5,088 bases of DNA from Chitinophagaceae bacterium. Lineage in GTDB: Bacteria > Bacteroidota > Bacteroidia > Chitinophagales > Chitinophagaceae. The DNA lies in contig PLCH01000256.1 in NCBI GenBank assembly GCA_003135585.1, positions 581 through 5,668 on the forward strand. Reading direction: 5' to 3'. Positions 1 through 5,088 of the stretch are shown here, piece after piece (positions within the stretch are counted from its first letter, which is position 1; every line of letters starts with the position of its first letter). A program made the position numbers and the translations under genes. A model generated the notes under the pieces. The model searched no databases, had not been told where the DNA came from, and saw nothing but the letters and a program-made list of their open reading frames with translations.

Positions 1-1802
1 CGCATTTCATAAAAATCAAGCTTTCTGGTGAAGGCAAAAATAGATTTGGTGTCGGGGCAAAAGTGTATGTGAAAACCGAGCATACCGATCAAATGCAGGA
101 AGAATATTTCAACAGGGGATTTCAATCTTCCATGGACCCTGTCATGCATATAGGCTTAGGTGATGACAGCGTCATTATATCCCTCAAGGTAAAATGGCCC
201 TGCGGAAAAATTTCTTTACTGCAAAATGTGAAAGCCGATTCATTGCTGGTAATTAATGAAACTGATGCTGATACCGTCAACGCGTTTGAAAAAAGTGGCT
301 ACCGGAAACCATTATTCCTCGATGTTACCAAAAACTCGGGAATCAGCTTTACCCATCTGCAATCAACGTTTGTTGATTTTAAAATTTCTCCTTTACTGCC
401 CTACCAGTTATCAAAAATCGGCCCCTGCATTGCAAAAGCCGATGTCAACAGGGACGGACTGGAAGATCTGTTTATCGGGGCTTCGGCAGGCCAGGAAAGC
501 TTATTGTACCTGCAGACAAAAGATGGAAAATTTGAGCTTTCGCCAAGTCAGCCATGGAACAACGAAAAGGATATCACCATCGCCGATGCCCTCTTTTTTG
601 ATGCAGATGGGGACGGTGATCTTGATCTGTATCTTGTAAGCGGGGGTGCTGATTATCCTTTAAACAGCAAGAACTACCAGGACAGGATCTATGAAAATGA
701 TGGCAACGGTAATTTCAAGAAACTGATCAATGCGCTTCCGGAGGAAACAGTCAGCGGATCCTGCGCCAGGGCAGCCGATATTGATAAAGATGGCTTACCC
801 GACTTATTTGTGGGAGGACGATTCAAGCCTGGTCTTTTTCCCGAAGCACCAGAAAGTTTTATTTTAAAAAATAAAAGCGTGCCAGGCAAAATCCTATTTG
901 AAAAGGATAGAGCTCAAAATGATTCCATCCTGGCATCTCCAGGAATGGTTACAGACGCTTTGTGGGTGGACATCAATAAAGACGGATGGGAGGATTTGAT
1001 CGTTGTGGGACAATTTATGCCGGTCCGTATTTTTGAAAATCATAAAGGCATATTGAGTGATCAGACAAAAGCCTATGGTTTATCTGAAACCCAAGGCTGG
1101 TGGTGCCGCGTCCTTGCAGATGATTTCGACATGGACGGTGATACCGACCTGGTCGTTGGGAACCTAGGTTTAAATACCCAACTGAAAGCTTCCCTAAAAG
1201 AACCCTTGACAATCACCTATGCTGATTTTAATAATGACGAATTACTTGATCCGATACTATGTTATTACAACCACGGCAAAAGCTATCCTTATTTTTCCCG
1301 GGACGAAATCTTTCATGAAATCCCGTCGTTGCAGAAAAAATTCGGCCATTATGCAGATTATGCCGATGCGCAATTGAAAGACATGTTTTCCGATGAACAA
1401 TTGGCAAAGGCTGCGACGGTTAAAATAAATACCCTGCAGTCCACTTTATTTCGAAACGACGGAAACAGAAAATTCACTCCAGTACCCCTCCCGGAATATG
1501 CACAGTTAAGTGTTGTAAATGGGATGATTTCCGCGGATATTAACAACGACGGTAAAAAGGACATTATTCTTGCAGGTAATTTCTTTCCTTTTCGTGTTCA
1601 GTTAGGTCCATTGGATGCGGGCATAGGCCTTGTTCTCAAAGGGAAGGGTGACTGTACATTTTCACCCATGACCTATCCTGAAACCAACCTGTATTTGCCA
1701 GGCGATATCCGCAACATTATTGAAATAAAGGGGAAAGGTCATTTTTTTGTGGTTGCCGCAAAAAATAACGGGCAATTACAAATACTTGAACTTGTCAAGT
1801 AA
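1..1802 (+). CDS. VCBS/FG-GAP repeat protein with ASPIC/UnbV domain (5'-truncated by window edge)
   Basis: The reading frame is open from the first complete codon (base 3) to the TAA at 1800-1802, leaving 599 residues. The GTG at 63 is not a true start, because the 20 codons before it complete the domain they lie in. Residues 1-79 form an ASPIC/UnbV domain: NRFGVGAKV, then MHIGLGDD, then the VKWPCGK strand. A linker with FVDFK and PLLPYQLSKIGP follows, typical of long Bacteroidota members of about 1100 residues. Next come seven FG-GAP/VCBS loops of the calcium-binding form DxDxDGxxD, near residues 147, 200, 259, 323, 374, 408 and 512 (for example DADGDGDLD and DFDMDGDTD). The sixth, DFNNDELLD, lacks the glycine. 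The family is expected to be an exported beta-propeller protein, probably surface-located and involved in adhesion or binding; no enzyme motif is visible and the substrate is unknown. The signal peptide and first propeller would lie upstream. Such genes often follow susC/susD pairs, which is inference here. Confidence 0.93.
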   Translation, partial: HFIKIKLSGEGKNRFGVGAKVYVKTEHTDQMQEEYFNRGFQSSMDPVMHIGLGDDSVIISLKVKWPCGKISLLQNVKADSLLVINETDADTVNAFEKSGYRKPLFLDVTKNSGISFTHLQSTFVDFKISPLLPYQLSKIGPCIAKADVNRDGLEDLFIGASAGQESLLYLQTKDGKFELSPSQPWNNEKDITIADALFFDADGDGDLDLYLVSGGADYPLNSKNYQDRIYENDGNGNFKKLINALPEETVSGSCARAADIDKDGLPDLFVGGRFKPGLFPEAPESFILKNKSVPGKILFEKDRAQNDSILASPGMVTDALWVDINKDGWEDLIVVGQFMPVRIFENHKGILSDQTKAYGLSETQGWWCRVLADDFDMDGDTDLVVGNLGLNTQLKASLKEPLTITYADFNNDELLDPILCYYNHGKSYPYFSRDEIFHEIPSLQKKFGHYADYADAQLKDMFSDEQLAKAATVKINTLQSTLFRNDGNRKFTPVPLPEYAQLSVVNGMISADINNDGKKDIILAGNFFPFRVQLGPLDAGIGLVLKGKGDCTFSPMTYPETNLYLPGDIRNIIEIKGKGHFFVVAAKNNGQLQILELVK

Positions 1803-1808
1803 TATTTT
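1783..1808 (+). terminator. Weak candidate terminator at the end of the VCBS gene
   Basis: TACTTG (1783-1788) and CAAGTA (1796-1801) can pair as a six-base stem around a seven-base loop, followed by ATATTTT. The structure overlaps the stop codon of the VCBS gene. The stem is short and AT-rich and the T-run is only four bases, so termination would be weak at best. It is the only terminator-like structure before the sigma factor gene, and read-through is possible. Confidence 0.2.
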
Positions 1809-1871
1809 CGAAGAAAGCAGAAAGGCTTGATGATTAGGTTATCCATAGATCAATTTTTATATAGAAATCTT

Positions 1872-2465
1872 ATGTCAGTTTTATCCTCTAGTTCAGAATC
1901 GACTGTGTTGTTTGAGGCGATCGCCAGGGGTGAGGAAAATGCCTATAAAGCCTTGTTTGAAAAATACAGCCTCAAAGTGTACGCTGTCGCCCTCAAATGG
2001 ACAAAATCTGCTTTTGCTGCCGAAGAAATCACGCAGGATGTATTCATTAGTATCTGGATAAGCAGAACCATGCTGTCATCTGTTAAAGATCCACAAGCCT
2101 ATATCTATACTATTATTTACAATAAAGTGAACCGGTATTTAAAAAAAGAAACCAATACTGCCAGAATCCTGGTGACGTACCTGCGGCACTGCAAAAAATA
2201 CTGTAATGAAACCGAAGAAACAGTTTATGCAAAGATTGCCGAAACAATGATTAACAATGCTGTTGAAAAATTGTCGCCCCACAAGAAACTTCTTTATAAA
2301 TTAAATCGGCAGCAGGGGAAGAGTTATGATGAAATTGCCTTGCAACTCAAGCTTTCACCACATACCGTGAAAAGCCAGGTTATGAAAGCAGTAAAATTCA
2401 TCCGGGTTTATATTAAAGACAATGCTTTATTGCTCACAATTTTGCTTGCACAATTAGTTTACTAA
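1872..2465 (+). CDS. ECF-type RNA polymerase sigma-70 factor (FecI/RpoE-like, Bacteroidota type)
   Basis: From ATG 1872 the product has 197 residues, a normal length for extracytoplasmic-function sigma factors. Region 2 spans about residues 24-92: AYKALFEKYS, then EEITQDVFISIW (core-polymerase binding and -10 recognition), then DPQAYIYTIIYNKVNRYL. A linker of about 35 residues has no sigma region 3. Region 4 (about 127-180) shows AVEKLSPHKKLLY followed by the -35-binding helix-turn-helix with GKSYDEIALQLKLSPHTVKSQV. The tail is hydrophobic (ALLLTILLAQLV). ATG 1830, 14 codons upstream in frame, is an alternative start with AAAGG four bases before it. I prefer 1872 because family members usually begin about 10-15 residues before the LFEAIARGEE-like segment. 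The fecR-like gene follows on the same strand, so the partner anti-sigma factor is very probably its product. Predicted targets are the downstream receptor genes. Confidence 0.95.
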   Translation: MSVLSSSSESTVLFEAIARGEENAYKALFEKYSLKVYAVALKWTKSAFAAEEITQDVFISIWISRTMLSSVKDPQAYIYTIIYNKVNRYLKKETNTARILVTYLRHCKKYCNETEETVYAKIAETMINNAVEKLSPHKKLLYKLNRQQGKSYDEIALQLKLSPHTVKSQVMKAVKFIRVYIKDNALLLTILLAQLVY

Positions 2466-2490
2466 AAAAATCTTTCCATCCCGGTCATCC

Positions 2491-2520
2491 TTTTTTCTTT
2501 AATCAGACTCTATATTATTG
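2491..2520 (+). promoter_or_regulatory. Possible Bacteroidota housekeeping-type promoter for the fecR-like gene
   Basis: TATTATTG at 2513-2520 differs by one base from the Bacteroidota -7 consensus TAnnTTTG, and a T-rich stretch (TTTTTTCTTT, 2491-2500) lies where the -33 TTTG element would be. Transcription would begin near 2526, leaving a leader of about 50 bases. A one-mismatch hit in AT-rich DNA is weak evidence; sigma and fecR may instead be co-transcribed from further upstream. Confidence 0.2.
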
Positions 2521-2527
2521 TGCGGAG

Positions 2528-2548
2528 TTTCAATTGGTCCGATTGAGA
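2528..2548 (+). repeat. Short inverted repeat in the fecR leader
   Basis: TTTCAAT (2528-2534) pairs with ATTGAGA (2542-2548) across the loop TGGTCCG, seven pairs including one G-U. It lies 10 bases before the AGGAGG sequence. It could be a small leader hairpin or an operator, but pairing of this size also arises by chance. No T-run follows, so it is not a terminator. Confidence 0.25.
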
Positions 2549-2558
2549 ATTATTTTCC

Positions 2559-2564
2559 AGGAGG
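2559..2564 (+). promoter_or_regulatory. AGGAGG Shine-Dalgarno-like sequence before the fecR-like gene
   Basis: A perfect AGGAGG lies 14 bases before the TTG at 2579, longer than the usual 5-9 base spacing. No ATG, GTG or TTG in the reading frame lies at a better distance; the in-frame codons between are GCA TTT ATA TTT ATT. It argues against a start at TTG 2534, which lies upstream of this site. Strong Shine-Dalgarno sequences are uncommon in Bacteroidota, so its role is uncertain. Confidence 0.35.
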
Positions 2565-2578
2565 CATTTATATTTATT

Positions 2579-3805
2579 TTGAGCGAAGAAAGAATACGAT
2601 ACTTATTGATGCAATACGAGGCAAACAGGGCTTCGAGGGAAGAAGTGGAAGAAATGCTGAAATTCCTGAAGTCCGCGGAGGGTGATGCGGAGCTGAAAAA
2701 AATGATTGTTGATGCGAAACATAGTTGTGAAAGGGAATTATCAATCCCGCAACAACACTGGGATAATATGTGGCAGATTATAAGGCCCGTGACCGTCGGA
2801 TACTCTAAAAAGGAATTTTTTTCAATGCAATGGGCAAGAATGGTTGCAATTGCGGCTTTATTCCTGGTTGGAGGAGGCATTTATTTATTTTTGGTTAACC
2901 GTGACAAAAAGAAAGCAATCCAGACAGTTACTTCATCCGTAAACATTCATCATAAGGCTGATATCCTGCCAGGCAGAGACAAAGCAATGTTGAGGCTGAC
3001 AAATGGGTCTGCTTTAAATCTTGAAAATCTGAAGGTCGGCGTTGTTATTCATCAGGGTAATACTAAAATAATAAAGCTGAAGTCCGGAGTGCTTGCATAC
3101 AATTCTGAGAACAAAAATATGGGTGAGGTTTTGTACAACACCCTTACAACACCTGCTGGTGGTCAGTATGAAGTAATCCTGCCTGACGGAAGCAAAGTGT
3201 GGCTAAATGCCTCTTCTTCCTTACATTACCCAATTGCATTCAAAGGAAAAGAGAGAACAGTGGAACTTGAGGGAGAGGCTTATTTTGAAGTAACTCATGC
3301 AATTTCGCCGTCAACAAGCAAAAAAATGCCTTTTCTGGTAAAAACAAATGACCTGAATGTAGAAGTATTGGGCACACATTTTAATGTTATGGCCTATGCC
3401 AATGAAAAGCATATTGAAACTACTTTGCTGCAGGGAAAAGTAAGAGTAACAAGATATGGGCTTTCCAAAATTCTTTCGCCGGGCCAGGAAGCTATCGCTG
3501 ATAATAAATCCCATGACATAAAGCTCACAAGCACGAACACGCAACAGACTGTTGCATGGAAGAATGGCTTTTTCCATTTCAAAGAAACAAACATCCGAGA
3601 ATTAATGAGGCAGGTAGAAAGATGGTATAATGTGGAGGTGGAATACAGGACTGACAGGGATGGGCAGGATTTTACCGGCATAGTACCGCGTACAAAGAAT
3701 GTATCGGTATTGCTGCAAACCCTGGAACTTACCGGGACAGTCCATTTTCAAATTGTTGATCAGCATTCAACGGGCCACGCAGGCAAAATAATTGTGCTGC
3801 CATAA
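2579..3805 (+). CDS. FecR-family anti-sigma factor with C-terminal DUF4974-type domain
   Basis: This is an inner-membrane regulator predicted to hold or activate the preceding ECF sigma factor. From TTG 2579 it has 408 residues, a typical length. Residues 1-84 are the cytoplasmic sigma-binding part (SEERIRYLLMQY, then SREEVEEMLKFL). One membrane helix covers about 88-107 (MVAIAALFLVGGGIYLFLV). The periplasmic FecR domain (about 191-290) carries TPAGGQYEV, DGSKVWLNA (203-211), GEAYFEV (232-238), VLGTHFNV (263-270) and LLQGKVRV. The DUF4974-like end (about 330-408) begins GFFHFKETNIRELM and includes ERWYNVEVEY; it is thought to meet the receptor's STN domain. I chose TTG 2579 because relatives usually begin a few residues before the E-R-I-R-Y-L-L segment. 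TTG 2534 would add 15 unmatched residues, and ATG 2609 would cut into the conserved helix. It starts 113 bases after the sigma stop, on the same strand. Confidence 0.94.
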   Translation: MSEERIRYLLMQYEANRASREEVEEMLKFLKSAEGDAELKKMIVDAKHSCERELSIPQQHWDNMWQIIRPVTVGYSKKEFFSMQWARMVAIAALFLVGGGIYLFLVNRDKKKAIQTVTSSVNIHHKADILPGRDKAMLRLTNGSALNLENLKVGVVIHQGNTKIIKLKSGVLAYNSENKNMGEVLYNTLTTPAGGQYEVILPDGSKVWLNASSSLHYPIAFKGKERTVELEGEAYFEVTHAISPSTSKKMPFLVKTNDLNVEVLGTHFNVMAYANEKHIETTLLQGKVRVTRYGLSKILSPGQEAIADNKSHDIKLTSTNTQQTVAWKNGFFHFKETNIRELMRQVERWYNVEVEYRTDRDGQDFTGIVPRTKNVSVLLQTLELTGTVHFQIVDQHSTGHAGKIIVLP

Positions 3806-3886
3806 TTCCCGATGAAAGCGAAATAGATTTTTTTTATTTATTAAGATAAAGGCCTATTGGAAAACCAAGTTAAGACTGAGTCATAA

Positions 3887-3914
3887 AACCGGGAAGGCGC
3901 AGCTGCTTCTGGTT
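3887..3914 (+). repeat. Interrupted inverted repeat in the SusC leader
   Basis: AACC (3887-3890) pairs with GGTT (3911-3914) and GAAG (3893-3896) with CTTC (3906-3909), with an unpaired GG against a single T between them. The loop region overlaps the self-complementary GCAGCTGC (3899-3906), which offers an alternative fold or a DNA-binding site. No T-run follows (AATTGCC), so an intrinsic terminator is unlikely. Confidence 0.3.
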
Positions 3915-3953
3915 AATTGCCTTGTTTCCTATAACGGGGAAAGCTTTAAGAAA

Positions 3954-3979
3954 TTAAACCGAATTGTTAAACCAAACTT
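3954..3979 (+). repeat. Two imperfect 13-bp direct repeats just before the SusC start
   Basis: TTAAACCGAATTG is followed immediately by TTAAACCAAACTT; 10 of 13 positions agree, including the first seven. The pair ends nine bases before the ATG at 3989, inside the region the initiating ribosome covers. It could be a protein or small-RNA binding site, or simply AT-rich leader sequence. Confidence 0.35.
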
Positions 3980-3988
3980 AATAAAAGT

Positions 3989-5088
3989 ATGAGGCTGCTA
4001 GTACCTGGCAAAACCAAACTTTCAATCAGGTTATTGCCAACCCAAATGATGCTGGTTATGAAATTATCTGCCATCTTGTTATTAGCTTGTACGTTGCATG
4101 TTTCTGCAGCCGGGCTATCGCAAAAGGTCACTATCTCAAAAAAGAATGCTTCGCTGGAAGAAGTGTTTGAGATATTACAGAAACAATGTGGTTATAATTT
4201 TATTTTTAACAGCCATATATTAGCCAAGGCCAGGAAAATTGATATTGACGTGAAAGATGCGACCGTTGAGGATGTGTTGACAATATGCTTTAGCAATCAG
4301 CCATTAACATATGTAATACAGGATAAAACGATTGTGGTAAAAGAAAAAGACCAAAAGGAAGAAAAAAAGACTGGTGAAATAATGCTTGCCCCTGCAGAAC
4401 CACCACACCGAATTACTGGAACAGTCAAAGATGAAAATAATAAACCCGTAGAGGGGGCAGCGGTTTCAATAAAAAAATTGGGCATAGGTGTTGCCACCAA
4501 TAAAGATGGAAAATTTGAATTTAATGTACCGGATGGTACTTATGAAATTGAAATTTCTTTTGTCGGTTACAAGACTGTTCAAAAAACAATCACAGTGGGC
4601 AGCGAGCCTTTAGCAGATATCAGCATTGCTTTGCAGATTTCCAGTACTGGTCTTGCAGATGTGGTTGTGGTTGGTTATGGAACGCAAAGGAAAAGAGATG
4701 TTACAGGAACCATCAGCAGTGTTAAGGGGGACGATTTTAAAAATCTGCCCGTAAGTAATGTGGCAACCGCTTTGCAGGGCAGGGCCTCAGGTGTTGACAT
4801 AATTCGTGACGATGGCTCGCCGGGCAGCGTACCGAGTATTAGAATTCGCGGAACAGGAACAATTAATAATGCTGACCCCCTGGTGGTCATAGACGGGGTG
4901 CCTGCAGGAGGATTAAACGATGTGAACCCAAATGACATTGCCTCAGTTGATATATTGAAAGATGCTTCTTCTTCTGCAATTTATGGTTCCCGTGCCGCAA
5001 ATGGCGTGGTGTTGATTACAACGAAAAAGGGAAATTATAACCAGCCGCTCAGAACAACTTTTAATTTGTATACCGGCACGAATAAACC
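3989..5088 (+). CDS. SusC/RagA-family TonB-linked outer-membrane receptor with STN domain (3'-truncated by window edge)
   Basis: The frame is open from ATG 3989 to the window end, giving 366 residues of a protein usually around 1000-1200. A signal peptide with a basic start (MRLLVPGKTKLSIR) and hydrophobic core (LSAILLLACTLHVSA) probably ends near residues 40-41. M20 or M24 could also start it, but long N-terminal regions are common in this family. The STN signalling domain covers about 56-117 (EEVFEILQKQCGYNFIF, then ATVEDVL). A carboxypeptidase-regulatory-like beta domain covers about 141-216 (RITGTVKDENNKPVEGA, then SFVGYKT). Next come the family motif DVVVVGYGTQ (224-233) and the plug domain, about 235-346 (LQGRASGV, IRIRGTG, DPLVVIDGVP, DILKDASSSAIYGSRAANG). 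The beta-barrel lies beyond the window. It should import glycans or other large ligands with a SusD partner using TonB energy; the substrate cannot be told. The STN domain with the upstream sigma/FecR genes indicates ligand-driven self-induction. Confidence 0.96.
   Translation, partial: MRLLVPGKTKLSIRLLPTQMMLVMKLSAILLLACTLHVSAAGLSQKVTISKKNASLEEVFEILQKQCGYNFIFNSHILAKARKIDIDVKDATVEDVLTICFSNQPLTYVIQDKTIVVKEKDQKEEKKTGEIMLAPAEPPHRITGTVKDENNKPVEGAAVSIKKLGIGVATNKDGKFEFNVPDGTYEIEISFVGYKTVQKTITVGSEPLADISIALQISSTGLADVVVVGYGTQRKRDVTGTISSVKGDDFKNLPVSNVATALQGRASGVDIIRDDGSPGSVPSIRIRGTGTINNADPLVVIDGVPAGGLNDVNPNDIASVDILKDASSSAIYGSRAANGVVLITTKKGNYNQPLRTTFNLYTGTNK

Larger units (their letters stand above)
3806..3988 (+). 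other. Intergenic leader between fecR-like and SusC-like genes
   Basis: This 183-base gap carries no plausible gene; the receptor frame has a TAA at 3968-3970. It is the expected place for a promoter read by the cognate ECF sigma factor, but the consensus for this sigma group is not one I can match by eye, and no TAnnTTTG element is present. It contains an eight-T run (3828-3835) without a convincing hairpin before it, a partial hairpin (3887-3914), the palindrome AAAGCTTT (3940-3947) and an imperfect 13-base tandem repeat (3954-3979). No clear Shine-Dalgarno sequence precedes the ATG. Confidence 0.5.

Noticed and set aside
63..65. GTG as the start of the VCBS protein
   Set aside because: The frame is open upstream to the window edge and the preceding 20 codons encode the beginning of the ASPIC/UnbV domain (including NRFGVGAK), so the gene is simply cut by the window.
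256..639. 127-residue open frame on the + strand inside the VCBS gene
   Set aside because: It overlaps the VCBS gene in another frame, has no recognisable domain, and its composition (many Cys, Pro, Ser, Arg) is that of an out-of-frame translation.
1803..1810. TATTTTCG as a -7 promoter element for the sigma gene
   Set aside because: It has one mismatch to TAnnTTTG, but no TTTG/TTG lies at the needed 19-21 base distance; the nearest TTG triplets are too close.
2530..2880. 116-residue open frame on the - strand opposite the fecR-like gene
   Set aside because: It is antisense to the conserved FecR N-terminus and membrane helix; its serine- and cysteine-rich sequence has no domain.
3311..3681. 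Two overlapping - strand open frames opposite the FecR domain
   Set aside because: Both are shadows of a well-supported gene, with no family resemblance or start context.
3826..3842. T-rich run after the fecR-like stop as an intrinsic terminator
   Set aside because: No stable GC-rich stem precedes the eight Ts; only very short TTC/GAA pairings are possible.
4297..4938. Two - strand open frames opposite the SusC-like gene
   Set aside because: The + strand encodes continuous STN, carboxypeptidase-regulatory and plug domains here, so these are antisense shadows.
1..5088. Novel defence, mobile or CRISPR-like system
   Set aside because: No transposase, integrase, spaced direct-repeat array, terminal inverted repeats or unknown conserved gene cluster is seen; all four coding regions belong to known families in a familiar order.

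Overview
The window looks like chromosomal DNA of a Bacteroidota bacterium, most likely the Chitinophagaceae/Sphingobacteriales side of the phylum. The basis is gene content: a SusC/RagA-type TonB-dependent receptor with an STN domain, a FecR anti-sigma protein ending in a DUF4974-type domain, a FecI-like ECF sigma factor, and a VCBS/ASPIC-UnbV protein of the long Bacteroidota type. Start codons mostly lack well-placed Shine-Dalgarno sequences, as is usual there. The genus assignment is inference; no rRNA or marker gene is present.

Layout (all four genes on the + strand): (1) bases 1-1802, the 3' part of a large secreted FG-GAP/VCBS protein that enters already inside its ASPIC/UnbV domain and continues with seven Ca-binding-type loops; (2) 1872-2465 (possibly from 1830), an ECF sigma-70 factor; (3) 2579-3805, a single-pass FecR-type anti-sigma factor that probably starts at a TTG codon; (4) 3989-5088, the 5' part of a SusC-like outer-membrane receptor, running off the right edge. 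The gaps are short: 1803-1871, 2466-2578 and 3806-3988. They hold only weak candidate regulatory structures.

Genes 2-4 form a classical trans-envelope signalling cassette. The substrate-loaded receptor (4) would signal through its periplasmic STN domain to FecR (3) in the inner membrane. FecR would then release or activate the sigma factor (2), which would transcribe the receptor and the SusD-like gene expected just outside the window. Gene 1 probably closes a preceding SusC/SusD locus, since such proteins are often found there; this cannot be checked from the window.

I see no RNA gene, CRISPR array, mobile element, attachment site or replication origin. Apart from details (a non-ATG fecR start, a 13-bp imperfect tandem repeat just before the receptor gene, hairpins in two leaders, a hydrophobic tail and CxxxC on the sigma factor), this is an ordinary region of a known architecture, and I found no convincing undescribed system.
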